Below the pieces are notes generated by a model, which saw only the letters and a list, made by a program, of their open reading frames with translations, made no database searches and had not been told where the DNA came from. Of a stretch of DNA of 64,000 nucleotides, positions 17,486 through 30,223 are shown piece after piece. Both the position numbers and the translations under genes were made by a program. Positions within the stretch are counted from its first letter, which is position 1, and every line of letters starts with the position of its first letter. This stretch comes from Psychrobacter faecalis. GTDB lineage: Bacteria; Pseudomonadota; Gammaproteobacteria; Pseudomonadales; Moraxellaceae. Where the stretch lies: contig NZ_JABAST010000006.1 in the NCBI RefSeq assembly GCF_016107575.1, forward strand, positions 1 through 64,000, written 5' to 3'.

Positions 17486-18292
17486 CTAACGTCCCTGAAA
17501 CTCAGCTTCCCTTCTCTCAACCATCGCCATCGCTCCCTCTTTCGCATCTTCTGAATAAAATAAAGACGGCAGATAGCCATGAATATTGGCTAAAGCCGCT
17601 TTTGCGCCATTCCGACTGGCATCTTGCGCTGAGGACAATAATCCTTGTACGCCGAGCGGAGCTGCTTTACATATCTCTTGAGCAATAGTCATTGCTCGTT
17701 CGTATTCTGTGCCATTTGCCACTACTTCACTGACCAGATTTAACCTATCTGCGGTTTGTGCATCAAAGGCTTTACCAGTGAGCAAATACGGCATGGCTTT
17801 TTGCCAACCTGCTGCTGCGACGAAACGTACCGTTGCGCCACCAAACGGCATGATACCGCGCTGGACTTCCATCTGTGCAAAGTTGCAGTTATCACTTGCG
17901 ATAACCACATCACTGTTTAGCATAAGCTCAATGCCCGCGGTAAAGCAGGTTCCTTGTACCGCGACGACCACAGGTTTGCTGCGTAATTTACCGCCAATTC
18001 CCCATGGGTCAATCTCATTATCACTAAACTCAAACGCGCCTTTATCCCACTTATCTTGCAACTCCATCAAATCAAGTCCGGCGGTGAAGTGCTCGCCATG
18101 GGCAAATATGAGCGCACAACGTAAGTTCTCGTCGTTTTCATAACGCGTCAGTGCTTCGGATAATTGCTTAATCATATGGCTATCAAAGGCGTTGCGTTTA
18201 TCGGCACGATTGAGCCCGATTAGGCAGATATAGCCGTCAGTTTCATAGGTGATGCGGTTATCGGTACTGGGTTTATTACTTTCCGTTGTCAT
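17486..18292 (-). CDS. crotonase/enoyl-CoA hydratase family protein
   Basis: A 268-residue single-domain crotonase. LNRADKRNAFD near 28 is the usual start of the fold, GEHFTAGLDL near 67 gives the first oxyanion glycine, and GTCFTAGIELML near 113 the second with glutamate. The second catalytic-type glutamate is present in MEVQRGIMPFGGATVR. It would act on a CoA thioester, either hydrating or isomerising it; the substrate cannot be told. It lies upstream of the PatB-like gene in one transcription unit. Confidence 0.85.
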   Translation of the reverse strand: MTTESNKPSTDNRITYETDGYICLIGLNRADKRNAFDSHMIKQLSEALTRYENDENLRCALIFAHGEHFTAGLDLMELQDKWDKGAFEFSDNEIDPWGIGGKLRSKPVVVAVQGTCFTAGIELMLNSDVVIASDNCNFAQMEVQRGIMPFGGATVRFVAAAGWQKAMPYLLTGKAFDAQTADRLNLVSEVVANGTEYERAMTIAQEICKAAPLGVQGLLSSAQDASRNGAKAALANIHGYLPSLFYSEDAKEGAMAMVERREAEFQGR

Positions 18293-18534
18293 ATTTTTAT
18301 CCTTTTAAATGCATTTTTGTCATCTGCTGCGCTTATAAAATAGCCGCTTTATGCTCATTTGGCTTAGTTTCAATATAGACACCCCCATGCGATAACGCAA
18401 GGACAGATATACGCACTCAGGCAGATTGCGATTCTTATTTGCTATAGGCAAATCAGTAGCCATGGATAAACCGATAGACGGGCGTGAAATCTGCTAAACT
18501 GGGTGATTATATTCAAACATCGCAGTCCGAAACT

Positions 18535-19587
18535 ATGACCAGTAAGCCCAGCACAAATACATCAAACGCCCGTAGAGTAAATGCTAACACTCATCGCAAT
18601 CGCTCACCTGAGACCGCCAAAAAGCTCGGCAAGCTACACCCGCACAATCCGCACCAAGGGCGCTATGACTTTGCGCTATTGACCCGTGCCCTGCCTGAAT
18701 TGGCTAAGCACACCATCACTAACCCGAAAGGTGAGCCGACGATTAACTTCTCTGATAGTGAGGCGGTACGCGTCCTCAATCAAGCGTTGCTCGCGCATTA
18801 CTATGGCGTGAAGTTTTGGGATATTCCAGAAGGCTATCTCTGCCCGCCGATACCGGGTCGCGCCGATTATATCCATTATATTGCTGATTTACTCGCGCAA
18901 ACCACGCACGTTAATGACGACAATACCCCGCCGACGGGAAAAGAGATTCACGCCCTTGATATTGGTACCGGTGCCAGTGCCATTTATCCGATTATCGGTA
19001 GCCAAAGCTATGGTTGGCGCTTTACCGCGAGCGATATTGACCCTATTTCAGTCAATACCGCCGCGCTGATTTGCGAAGCCAATCCAAAGCTAAAAAGTGC
19101 CGTTAAAGTGAAACTACAGCCTGAGCCTAAGTTTATTTTTAAAAACATCATCGGTCGTCAAGATTACTTCGATGTGGTCGTTTGCAACCCACCGTTTCAT
19201 GCGTCATTAGAAGAAGCGATGCAAGCTAATACCCGCAAGCAGCATAATCTGCAACGCCATCGTGGTAAGAATGAAAACGAGCAAATCAGCCGCCATTCAA
19301 CCAAGGCTGGAAATGCTGCGCAAAATCTCAACTTTGGTGGTCAGCATAAAGAGTTGTGGAGTGAGGGCGGCGAAATTGCCTTTTTGACCAAAATGATAAA
19401 AGAAAGTCAAGATTTTGCCGAGCACGTTGGCTGGTTTACCAGCTTGGTGTCAAAGTCAGAGAACGTGAAACCATTACAACTGTTATTAAAACAGCTTGAT
19501 GTTGCCCAAATGCGCATCATCGAGATGAGCCAAGGTCAAAAGAACACCCGTGTTCTAGCGTGGCGCTTTAATATTGACGAAGCGTAA
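18535..19587 (+). CDS. rlmF: 23S rRNA (adenine(1618)-N(6))-methyltransferase
   Basis: Methylates A1618 of 23S rRNA using SAM. The first reading-frame start is a GTG at 18484, but the ATG at 18535 ([11 protein letters not shown]) is preferred: the extra 17 residues have no RlmF character. Even so, the N-terminus is longer than the E. coli protein by about 30 residues before the family block [20 protein letters not shown] motif [15 protein letters not shown] and the catalytic VVCNPPFH follow near residues 140 and 220, as in the family. Neither start has a strong ribosome site. A bidirectional terminator and a parS-like site lie just downstream. Confidence 0.92.
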   Translation: MTSKPSTNTSNARRVNANTHRNRSPETAKKLGKLHPHNPHQGRYDFALLTRALPELAKHTITNPKGEPTINFSDSEAVRVLNQALLAHYYGVKFWDIPEGYLCPPIPGRADYIHYIADLLAQTTHVNDDNTPPTGKEIHALDIGTGASAIYPIIGSQSYGWRFTASDIDPISVNTAALICEANPKLKSAVKVKLQPEPKFIFKNIIGRQDYFDVVVCNPPFHASLEEAMQANTRKQHNLQRHRGKNENEQISRHSTKAGNAAQNLNFGGQHKELWSEGGEIAFLTKMIKESQDFAEHVGWFTSLVSKSENVKPLQLLLKQLDVAQMRIIEMSQGQKNTRVLAWRFNIDEA

Positions 19588-19625
19588 TTAATAAAAAATG
19601 ACTATCTAAAAAATATTTATTTAAC

Positions 19626-19639
19626 GTTTCACGTGAAAC
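19626..19639. other. parS-like ParB-binding site 1
   Basis: GTTTCACGTGAAAC is a perfect palindrome matching the core of the canonical parS sequence. It lies in the gap between rlmF and mntP, about 10 kb left of oriC. Confidence 0.8.
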
Positions 19640-19641
19640 AA

Positions 19642-19672
19642 AAAAAACCGCTTTGTTTATCAAGGCGGTTTT
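19642..19672. terminator. bidirectional terminator between rlmF and mntP
   Basis: AAACCGC (19645-19651) and GCGGTTT (19665-19671) flank a loop and extend into CTTTG/CAAGG pairing. The plus strand ends in TTTTC, and on the minus strand eight T's follow the stem, serving mntP. Confidence 0.8.
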
Positions 19673-19701
19673 CTTATAAGTAAGAACTTGAGGTTAATAA
19701 A

Positions 19702-20310
19702 CTAGCTAAAGAAAATCACTTTTAAGCCAATGAGTATAAGTACAAATCCGCCAAGCGCTTCCGCCTTATCCTCAAGATACGTACCTGATTTTTTACCCAA
19801 ATAAACACCAAAAACGCTAAAAATAGCAGTAATAATAGCGATAATCAAACAGGCTAGCCACGCATTAAGCGCCAACAAATTCAGCGTAAAGCCAGCTGCC
19901 ATGGCATCAATACTGGTCGCTATCGCAAGGGTAAACATGGTGCGATGATTGATATTTTTCTTTAGGTTGTCATTTACAGAAACTGTCTCACTATTTATAT
20001 GCAGGGCTTTATCTACAACCTCTTCTCCATCTCCAAAAAACACTTCATAAAGCATTTTTCCGCCAAGACCGATAAGGATAAAGCCACCAATCCAAGGTGC
20101 AGCCGCAGCCAACCAGCCTAATAAAGCGGCGCCCAATAAATAACCAATCAACGGCATCACGCCCTGCGCAATGCCAAAATACAAGCCCGCATAAATTGCC
20201 AAATGCAACACATAACGATGATGTTGTTTTTGTGATTTAGCTCCTAACCCAATCGCAACAGCAAACGCATCCATCGCAAGAGCAATAGCAAGTAATATAA
20301 CTTCAATCAT
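19702..20310 (-). CDS. mntP: manganese efflux pump MntP
   Basis: A 202-residue inner-membrane protein with six hydrophobic spans. It carries the family motif [16 protein letters not shown] near the N-terminus and its counterpart [15 protein letters not shown] in the second half; these paired aspartates bind manganese in the MntP/YebN family. It exports excess Mn2+. In enterobacteria the gene is controlled by a Mn-sensing riboswitch, but only about 60 bases separate it from the upstream gene here and no such leader is visible. It is bracketed by two perfect parS-like sites. Confidence 0.93.
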   Translation of the reverse strand: MIEVILLAIALAMDAFAVAIGLGAKSQKQHHRYVLHLAIYAGLYFGIAQGVMPLIGYLLGAALLGWLAAAAPWIGGFILIGLGGKMLYEVFFGDGEEVVDKALHINSETVSVNDNLKKNINHRTMFTLAIATSIDAMAAGFTLNLLALNAWLACLIIAIITAIFSVFGVYLGKKSGTYLEDKAEALGGFVLILIGLKVIFFS

Positions 20311-20344
20311 TTTATTCTTCGCTTATTTCTGCTTATTGCCATAA

Positions 20345-20358
20345 GTTTCACGTGAAAC
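20345..20358. other. parS-like ParB-binding site 2
   Basis: GTTTCACGTGAAAC is a perfect core palindrome, 12 bases from the end of the DUF6880 gene and just upstream of the mntP start. It is about 9 kb left of oriC. Confidence 0.8.
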
Positions 20359-20369
20359 ACTATATCAAT

Positions 20370-21851
20370 CTAATCGTTTACCTTTTCCCAAAAACTACGC
20401 TTTTTACCATGCTTGTCTTTAAGGGTAATGACATATTCTTTATGGGTCGCAAGTTCACTGTAAGGCTTAGACGATTTACTAATAACCGTATCAAGCCTGG
20501 TTAGACGATCGAAGTAGCGAGCGGCGTGACCATAAGCTTTGCTGCGAGAGCTGTCTAGAATATCGTTAAGTAAAGTGCGGTAAATAATAACTTGAAGTAA
20601 ATCTGTCTTAGTTGGCAAATCTTTTAACATGCTTGTGAGATCTGTGTAATGCACATCAGCAAACTGGGAATGACGGGCAACTGCAACCTCATTAGCAAGC
20701 TCAATCTCTCCTATTTCTAGCAGTAGCGATGTGGCCATAAATACATTTTCTTGTTGTTCTGCCAGCTCATAAGCTCTTTTTCGCCACTTAGATTGCTGAG
20801 CAGGACTGGCCACAGCCATGATAGCTTTTAACCGCGAAGGGGTTGATTGTAGCTCAAACGCCTCGCCTAGCACCTCCATGAGCGCGTCGGTATCTTTTTG
20901 CATGTGATATATGTGACTCAGCCAATCCAAACGTCTGATCTTATCTAACAGACCATCGCTTTGCCACTCTTCATTTAAGTAGTGTAATGCCTTATCAAAA
21001 GCTCTTTGATTTAGCAGAAATGTTAGCAACTCTTCTAATCTTCGAGGATGAACCGGTCTAGTCTCTTGCATCTCAAAGAATATGGTTTCAAAAAAACCCA
21101 CATCACCTAGCGCCCTTGTTAGGTTTTTTATGGCGATCTCAATTACCATTTTTTCATAGTTAATTGAAAAAGCATCATCACTTAAAGGGCTGTTTTGCCT
21201 TTCATTGAGCGTATCTTTAATTGCTTTTTTTGTTTGGATATTCTCACGCTCTTGTTGATAATCACCGATCAATCCACGTATCTCAGTCTCAGATAACAGT
21301 TGATCAATATTTTCTAATAAACTATCTTTGGTACCATAATCATTATCGTCAGCCAGCACTTTTACTTTCTTTATCCAAGCTTGACTGAGTATATCGCGCT
21401 CATCAACAGGTATGTCTCGCTTTTCTTGCTCATAGCAAGTGCTAGCCACTGCTAGCCAAAATGACGTCAAACTCCTATAAATATCACCGATATAACCGTT
21501 GGAATCATCAGCACGTTCTAGGCTAGCATTAGTAGACTCTATAAATAACTCAAGTAACGTCAAGCACTCTCGTGGTTGCGCAGGATAAAGGCTCATTATA
21601 TCGCTGGCTAAGTGCTGAAGCTCAGTAGCAAATTCACTAGATTCCCAGTAATCTACAAACTTCCTTCGTCTTCTAAGTCCTTTTAGTGTAGTGGTTAACT
21701 TTTTTATAAGTTTAGGTTTATCTGATTGTAATAGCAGACGCTCAATTTTTTTATCGAGCATTTTATCTATACCATACACCTCAGAGACAAAATCAATTAA
21801 GGTCTTTTTTGATAGTTGTGACAAATACTTCTTTTGTTCTGCGTTTAGCAT
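20370..21851 (-). CDS. DUF6880-like protein of unknown function
   Basis: A 493-residue soluble and helical protein. The middle shows PRECLTLLELFIESTNASLERADDSNGYIGDIY (around 93-125), a block recalling the DUF6880 family. The rest consists of helix pairs resembling tetratricopeptide or SWIM-linked repeats. No zinc cysteines or nuclease motifs are seen. No function is assigned; a protein-binding scaffold is the only inference I would make. It lies 60 bases ahead of mntP on the same strand, and a gyrB terminator is upstream of its start. Confidence 0.6.
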   Translation of the reverse strand: MLNAEQKKYLSQLSKKTLIDFVSEVYGIDKMLDKKIERLLLQSDKPKLIKKLTTTLKGLRRRRKFVDYWESSEFATELQHLASDIMSLYPAQPRECLTLLELFIESTNASLERADDSNGYIGDIYRSLTSFWLAVASTCYEQEKRDIPVDERDILSQAWIKKVKVLADDNDYGTKDSLLENIDQLLSETEIRGLIGDYQQERENIQTKKAIKDTLNERQNSPLSDDAFSINYEKMVIEIAIKNLTRALGDVGFFETIFFEMQETRPVHPRRLEELLTFLLNQRAFDKALHYLNEEWQSDGLLDKIRRLDWLSHIYHMQKDTDALMEVLGEAFELQSTPSRLKAIMAVASPAQQSKWRKRAYELAEQQENVFMATSLLLEIGEIELANEVAVARHSQFADVHYTDLTSMLKDLPTKTDLLQVIIYRTLLNDILDSSRSKAYGHAARYFDRLTRLDTVISKSSKPYSELATHKEYVITLKDKHGKKRSFWEKVND

Positions 21852-21890
21852 AGTATTCCCTTCACTACTTTATTGATAATATTTCACATG

Positions 21891-21921
21891 AAAAAAGCCA
21901 CCTTGCGAGCAAGATGACTTT
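21891..21921 (-). terminator. Rho-independent terminator after gyrB
   Basis: On the minus strand AAGTCATCTTG pairs with CAAGGTGGCTT around a CTCG loop (one or two G-U pairs), followed by TTTTTT. It lies about 70 bases after the gyrB stop codon. Confidence 0.8.
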
Positions 21922-21991
21922 ATACCAATAAACAATTATATTCAAACTTCAAAACTATAACTTCAAGGTCTATAAACTAAAAGCTTAAAAG

Positions 21992-25184
<3,193 letters not shown>

Positions 25185-26444
25185 TTATAAACGTATTAGG
25201 CTTCCTTGTTTCACGTGAAACACGTTAGGTTCTGACCAATACTCATGCACCAACGGTAAGATATCTTCGGTTAAGCTGGTCATAAATACCTGACATGGCA
25301 GCTGCGCCAATGTCGACAACAGAATCTCTATCGCCCTAGCATCAAGTTCAGCGGTAATATCGTCTAGTAGCACTACTGGCGTGGCTCGCGCTTTATTATG
25401 GTCATTTGGCAAAATAACACTGCTATTGTCCTTTTCTATCGCATGGGTAGAAGTGTTTTCATTAAGCAATAACGGCAATTGTGATAAGCGTAGAGCGGTA
25501 ATTAACAGTTTTTTCTCGCCGCGAGAGAGAACGTTAGCAGCCTGTTCTTTTATAGTCGGTAGTTTGGCCGCGGTGTCTGCTTTTTCTATGGTTTTTGATA
25601 CTGCGTTCGCATTGCTGTCTGCTTCGTTGTTAGCATGCTCTGATAAATCACTAGAGCGCCAATGTACATGAATATCGGCGCGGTGATTACCTATCCGCGT
25701 ATAACCCAGCTGCAAATCCTGCTCCAAACGCTCGTTAAGCTGGATATCTAACGGGATATTGGTGTCGTAGCCAGCGTTATAGCTTAAGCTTAGTTGCTCA
25801 GCGTAGGTAGGCAATAACTGCGTGATACTCTTCGCAAAGTAAGGCTGCCAATCGCTAAAGACTCGCTCACGATAATGATCAATAAGAGCCGCATGACTAG
25901 CAAGCCCTTTGTCCCATGATTTTAACTCAGCAAGCTGCACTGGCGTTAAGTAACGGCTCTTTTTTAGCAAACTATTGCGCTGTTTTAGTAAACGCTGATA
26001 AGCGACCCATTGCGGATGGAAACCCTGTTTCATGTGAAACACTAGCCAATCTAATAGCTGCCGGCGACTGGCACTGCCCTGCTCTAACATATCCATCGAC
26101 GACGGATCTATCAGTAATGTGGGTAGTTGCTCGGTTAAGATACTTTGGTTATAAACCGTGGTTTGATTCAGCCGTAGAACCGTCGTCGCATCTGTTTGCT
26201 TTTGAATAGCTAAGGTATTGCTATCATTGAGCTTAGCGTGCACCGTTGCCGCATTTTGATGGTGCTGAATATAGCGTTTAGGCTGATGATGGCGGAAGCT
26301 TTTACCTCTTGAAAGCAAGAATATCGCTTCAAGTAACGAGGTTTTGCCACTGCCATTTGCACCGATAATAACGTTGCAAGCAGCAGTATTTAAACTGATC
26401 TGGGTTAGATTACGCAGGTGTGAAATTTGTAGACGTTCAATCAT
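25185..26444 (-). CDS. recF: DNA replication and repair protein RecF
   Basis: RecF is a Rad50/SMC-type ATPase that helps load RecA at gaps through RecFOR. The 419-residue protein has the Walker A loop VIIGANGSGKTSLLEAIFLLSRGKSFR near 26-52, the signature NVLSRGEKKLLITALRLSQ near 303-321 and the Walker B VVLLDDITAELD near 363. It is about 60 residues longer than usual. Extra polar stretches occur before the signature (around 262-300) and before Walker B (around 328-356), which looks like family-specific insertion. Two parS-like palindromes lie inside the coding sequence, one at the C-terminus. It is in the dnaA-dnaN-recF order, 80 bases from dnaN. Confidence 0.93.
   Translation of the reverse strand: MIERLQISHLRNLTQISLNTAACNVIIGANGSGKTSLLEAIFLLSRGKSFRHHQPKRYIQHHQNAATVHAKLNDSNTLAIQKQTDATTVLRLNQTTVYNQSILTEQLPTLLIDPSSMDMLEQGSASRRQLLDWLVFHMKQGFHPQWVAYQRLLKQRNSLLKKSRYLTPVQLAELKSWDKGLASHAALIDHYRERVFSDWQPYFAKSITQLLPTYAEQLSLSYNAGYDTNIPLDIQLNERLEQDLQLGYTRIGNHRADIHVHWRSSDLSEHANNEADSNANAVSKTIEKADTAAKLPTIKEQAANVLSRGEKKLLITALRLSQLPLLLNENTSTHAIEKDNSSVILPNDHNKARATPVVLLDDITAELDARAIEILLSTLAQLPCQVFMTSLTEDILPLVHEYWSEPNVFHVKQGSLIRL
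25207..25222. other. parS-like ParB-binding site 3 (inside recF)
   Basis: TGTTTCACGTGAAACA is the full 16-base canonical parS palindrome. It encodes VFHVKQ near the RecF C-terminus, about 4 kb from oriC. Confidence 0.85.
26026..26041. other. parS-like ParB-binding site 4 (inside recF)
   Basis: TGTTTCATGTGAAACA differs by one base from the canonical palindrome. It encodes VFHMKQ within RecF. Confidence 0.65.
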
Positions 26445-26524
26445 AAGGGTGACAGCCGCCTATATTACGCCCACTATTTAGTAAGCAAAAGTTTATTACT
26501 GTTATTTTTCATAAGGTCACCAAG

Positions 26525-27700
26525 TTATATACGCATAGGCATAATAACATACTGATGAAAGTCATCATTGAGCTGATTGACCAATACCGAGGCATTGGAT
26601 TGGCTCATATGCATTTGCAAATCACCTTGAATCACGCCCAAAACGTCTTGTAGATACGCCGCATTAAATGACAACTCCATCGGCTCGCCTTGGTACTTTG
26701 CTTGTATCATCTCGACTGCCTCGTCTTGCTCAGCATTATTAGCACGAACTTCTACCATGCCATCACTGGCAAAATTAAACACCACACCGCGAGATTTCTC
26801 ATTACTTAAAATTGCCACACGGCGCAGCACATCAGTCATTTTTTCTTGGTTAAATAGTGCCAATTTATCTGTATTACTTGGCATGACACGGCGATAATCC
26901 GGGAATTTACCATCGATAAGACGCGCGGTAAAGGTCACCATTAAATCATCACTCACCTGCCCTGTACTATCCACATCACCAAAGGGTAAGCTTACTTGTA
27001 AGAATTCACGGCCAAAACTCAATGTCACAGCGTTATCTTTGTCGCCCAGCATCTTGCCAAGCTCAGAAGCCAAACGCTCAAGCTCAATCACCGCTTTACG
27101 CGGCAAAATCGCTTGCATACTTAAGTCGCTACTGACATCAATAGCACTACGCGCTAACGCCAATCTATGGCCGTCAGTCGCAACCGTAGTCAGTTGCTGC
27201 TGTGACACATCAAATAGCATACCAGTCAAATAGTAACGAACATCTTGGATAGCCATTGCAAATTGGGTTTTATGAATTAAGTCGGTCAAACGACTACGAC
27301 TGATAGTCAAAGGTGTGATATTTTCAGGATTACCAAGACTTGGATAGTCTTCGCTTGGTAATGTGCCTAAAGTAAAACGACTTTTACCACTGGTCAGCAG
27401 GCAACGCTCATTTTCTTGAGTGGTCAGATTGACCTGCGCTTGCGACGGCAATGATTTACAGATGTCTCTGAGCTTTGTGGCAGGTAATGTGGTGGTACCT
27501 GCTTCGATACAGGCACCAGCAGGCAATTTTAATGTCGATGTCAGCTCTACTTCTAAGTCAGAAGCAGTTAAAATAAGCGCCCCCTCAGACAATTGCAGCT
27601 TAATATTGCCCAAGATAACCATGTTGTGGCGCTTATCGGCGGCCTTGGCAATCAAGTTAATGGCTTTTAGTAACGACTCTCGATTAATCGATAATTGCAT
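26525..27700 (-). CDS. dnaN: DNA polymerase III beta sliding clamp
   Basis: The ring-shaped processivity clamp of DNA polymerase III. The 391-residue protein has the three-domain clamp layout: it begins MQLSINRESLLKAINLIAKAADKR, with ILGNIKLQL near 29, and the inter-domain TVATDGHRLALAR near 177-189. The tail YVIMPMRI is the usual C-terminus. It is slightly longer than the 366 of E. coli. It lies between dnaA (190 bases upstream) and recF, and may have its own promoter in that gap. Confidence 0.96.
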   Translation of the reverse strand: MQLSINRESLLKAINLIAKAADKRHNMVILGNIKLQLSEGALILTASDLEVELTSTLKLPAGACIEAGTTTLPATKLRDICKSLPSQAQVNLTTQENERCLLTSGKSRFTLGTLPSEDYPSLGNPENITPLTISRSRLTDLIHKTQFAMAIQDVRYYLTGMLFDVSQQQLTTVATDGHRLALARSAIDVSSDLSMQAILPRKAVIELERLASELGKMLGDKDNAVTLSFGREFLQVSLPFGDVDSTGQVSDDLMVTFTARLIDGKFPDYRRVMPSNTDKLALFNQEKMTDVLRRVAILSNEKSRGVVFNFASDGMVEVRANNAEQDEAVEMIQAKYQGEPMELSFNAAYLQDVLGVIQGDLQMHMSQSNASVLVNQLNDDFHQYVIMPMRI

Positions 27701-27890
27701 GCTTAGTTACTCTTGTTTATTAGTTGCTCTTATTAAAAGAATTTTTATACGTTTTTAAATCATAGGGTTTTAAAATAATGGCTTAATAATACCTTGTCTA
27801 CTGATGATAATCCATACAGCGTCTGTCCGCTAATCATTAAAATATTATAAATCATATCGACTCGTGACAACATTATGACGCCATAAGCTT

Positions 27891-29336
27891 CTAACCCGCT
27901 TGCAACATCAAGGCAAGCGTTTTGTAATCCTTATCAAACGCGGGGTCAGCGGCGCGTAGCTCATTGACCTTATCACAAGCATGCATCACTGTCGTGTGGT
28001 CGCGTCCACCAAATGACTGACCAATCTCAGGAAAGCTATCACTGGTTAATTCGCGTGATAACGCCATCGCTATTTGTCGTGGTCTAGCAATGCTGCGCGT
28101 ACGTTTACGACCCATGATATCTTTTACGCTTACATCGTAGTATTCGGCGACCACTTTACGAATATTATCCATATTTACCGCTTGCACACGCATCGCAACG
28201 ATATCTTTTAGGGCGTATTGCACCATCTCAAGTGTAATGGGCGCTCCCGTCAAGTTGGCATTGGCAAACACTTGGTTTAATGCACCTTCTAATCGCCTGA
28301 CATTAGAAACCACGTTTTGAGCGATGAATAGGGCACACTCTTTAGGCAGGCTCATGCCGTACGATGCCGCCTTTCTTTGTAAAATTTGTACTCGAGTGTC
28401 AATCTCAGGTGGATCTACTGCAACCGTCAAACCCCAAGAAAAGCGCGACCTGAAACGCTCGTCAAACTCCGTCATTTGTGATGGATGACGATCTGATGCC
28501 AGAATCAGTTGCTTATCACCGCTGGTAAAATCTGCAAATAAGGTTAAAAACTCATTACTACTTTTTGTTTTACCAGCTAATACATGAATATCATCTACAA
28601 TTAATAAATCTACTTTTTTTATTTTCTTTTTAAAATCTTCTATTTTATTATTTCTTAATGAATAAACTAATTGATTAATAAATTTTTCGGAAGTGAAATA
28701 GTAGAAAGTTAGATTATTTTTTAAATAGCGATGCGCTACAGAATGCATTAAATGCGTTTTTCCCAAACCAGAAGGTCCGTATATAAATAAAGGATTGTGA
28801 CGATTTTTTGATTGGCGTTTTCCAAGCTCGTAACAGGCCTTATAAGCTAAGTTATTAGACTTACCAGTGACAAAGGTTTCAAAGGTGAAGTCAGGATTCA
28901 GATAGCTTAATGATTTGGCATCGGCAGACTCAATCAGTTCTGCATGACGCATATTGGCATCGATATCCGCTCTAGCAATATCATTATGCGTGCTTTGAAA
29001 GTTGTAATCAGCAGGGGGAGGGGAGGGCTGGTCTTCTTCAAACAATGAGCCTGACTGGGCCAGATTACTATCAACCATCTCACGGCCAGCATTATCAACA
29101 CGTACAATAACGGCTTCAATACTACCTTGGCTATGTTTAGCAACCAACTGCTCGATGTCGTGTAAATGATTCTTTTTGATATAGGTTACAAAGTAATCAT
29201 TAGGAGCAAGAATAATCAAGCTATTGGCTTCTTGATGTGCAGATAACGGTCTCAACCACATCGTAAAGACATTATCTTTAACATGATAACGTAAGTCGTT
29301 TAGGCATTTATCCCAAATAGTTGCTGTATCAATCAT
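27891..29336 (-). CDS. dnaA: chromosomal replication initiator DnaA
   Basis: Binds the DnaA boxes in the adjacent oriC and opens the origin in its ATP form. The frame reaches 29354, but the ATG at 29336 (MIDTATIWDKC) gives the standard N-terminus. The choice is not certain because neither start has a strong ribosome site. Domain I (1-90) is followed by a variable linker, then the AAA+ domain with NPLFIYGPSGLGKTHLMHSVAHR near 180-202 and the LLIVDDIHVLAGK Walker B. The DNA-binding tail has ARPRQIAMALSRELT and GRDHTTVMHACDKV. About 480 residues, normal for the family. Confidence 0.97.
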   Translation of the reverse strand: MIDTATIWDKCLNDLRYHVKDNVFTMWLRPLSAHQEANSLIILAPNDYFVTYIKKNHLHDIEQLVAKHSQGSIEAVIVRVDNAGREMVDSNLAQSGSLFEEDQPSPPPADYNFQSTHNDIARADIDANMRHAELIESADAKSLSYLNPDFTFETFVTGKSNNLAYKACYELGKRQSKNRHNPLFIYGPSGLGKTHLMHSVAHRYLKNNLTFYYFTSEKFINQLVYSLRNNKIEDFKKKIKKVDLLIVDDIHVLAGKTKSSNEFLTLFADFTSGDKQLILASDRHPSQMTEFDERFRSRFSWGLTVAVDPPEIDTRVQILQRKAASYGMSLPKECALFIAQNVVSNVRRLEGALNQVFANANLTGAPITLEMVQYALKDIVAMRVQAVNMDNIRKVVAEYYDVSVKDIMGRKRTRSIARPRQIAMALSRELTSDSFPEIGQSFGGRDHTTVMHACDKVNELRAADPAFDKDYKTLALMLQAG

Positions 29337-29499
29337 GAAAAATACTAACCCCATAGTCCAAGGTGATCGGTCAAAAGAACGTCATTTTTATAGTGTAAAT
29401 TTATCAGCTTTAAGCCCCAGAAAGCCTCTTTTCTTAACAAAGATATCTTATGATCACATAACTTAAAATCATACATCTAGTAGGGCGCCAATCTAACAC

Positions 29500-29750
29500 A
29501 AACAGCCTGTGGATAATACCTCGTTTTTTGTGGATAAGACTGTGGATAGTTTTGTGGATAAGTATATATCATGAGTTATCCATATTCCACCCACAGGTTA
29601 TCCACAACCTTACCCATAGTCTATCCTATTGATAAAAAAGTAAAAAAACAAGTTAACCACAGATAATACGACCCCCAATAACAATAATACTTATATATAT
29701 TAATAGTTAATTATTATAGAGTTCGATACAAACTGTGGATAAGTTTTAAA
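29500..29750. other. oriC: probable chromosomal origin of replication (oriC)
   Basis: The dnaA-rpmH gap holds five perfect DnaA boxes: TGTGGATAA at 29508, 29529, 29553 and 29734, and TTATCCACA at 29598. One-mismatch boxes start at 29541 (TGTGGATAG), 29576 (TTATCCATA) and 29653 (TTAACCACA). A very AT-rich stretch at about 29681-29720 is a candidate unwinding element. Position next to dnaA and the leftward/rightward split of genes support the call. Confidence 0.88.
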
Positions 29751-29910
29751 AATTGATTATCAAAATAGCTTTTCTAAAAGATAATTTGGGTCTACTGATA
29801 TGAGTTTATTTAACTAAATCTCTTAGCTGTAAATATCTCATTACGGATAAATATAAGAAAACTCACTCTGTTGTAAAATCATCTGTATAAAAACAGAGCA
29901 AATTAGTTCA

Positions 29911-29939
29911 TTGACCAAAATACTATGCGGTGGTATAAT
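29911..29939 (+). promoter_or_regulatory. sigma-70 promoter of rpmH
   Basis: TTGACC (29911-29916) and TATAAT (29934-29939) are separated by exactly 17 bases and lie 44 bases before the rpmH start. This is the best housekeeping promoter in the window. Confidence 0.85.
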
Positions 29940-29983
29940 CCTCCGCTATTACGAATTTAGTCCATTATTTTGATAGGTGAGTT

Positions 29984-30118
29984 ATGAAACGTACATTCCA
30001 ACCAAGCGTGATCAAGCGTAAACGTACTCACGGTTTCCGTGCACGTATGGCAACCAAAAAAGGCCGCCAAGTCTTAGCTCGTCGCCGCGCTAAAGGACGT
30101 CATCGCCTTACTGTATAA
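29984..30118 (+). CDS. rpmH: 50S ribosomal protein L34
   Basis: The 44-residue protein starts [19 protein letters not shown] and ends [12 protein letters not shown], the near-universal L34 sequence. It is a small basic protein of the large ribosomal subunit. Its place right of oriC and before rnpA is the classic gammaproteobacterial order. TAGGTGA upstream serves as ribosome site. A terminator hairpin at 30224-30250 separates it from rnpA. Confidence 0.98.
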   Translation: MKRTFQPSVIKRKRTHGFRARMATKKGRQVLARRRAKGRHRLTV

Positions 30119-30223
30119 TTAATCAGTAGATTGCGATAAGCATGGCCGATAGTGCTTGTTGTGTTTCTATTATTTTATAGATTGCGATCGTCAAGCATCA
30201 CAACTGTCACTTAGCCATATATT

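Noticed and set aside
20311..20369. Mn-sensing riboswitch before mntP
   Set aside because: The 59-base gap to the upstream gene is too short for the yybP-ykoY structure, and no conserved loop is visible.
21882..21894. Eleventh parS-like site TTTCACATGAAAA
   Set aside because: It breaks the palindrome at the right end and lacks the outer bases, so it is weaker than the ten listed; chance occurrence is likely in AT-rich DNA.
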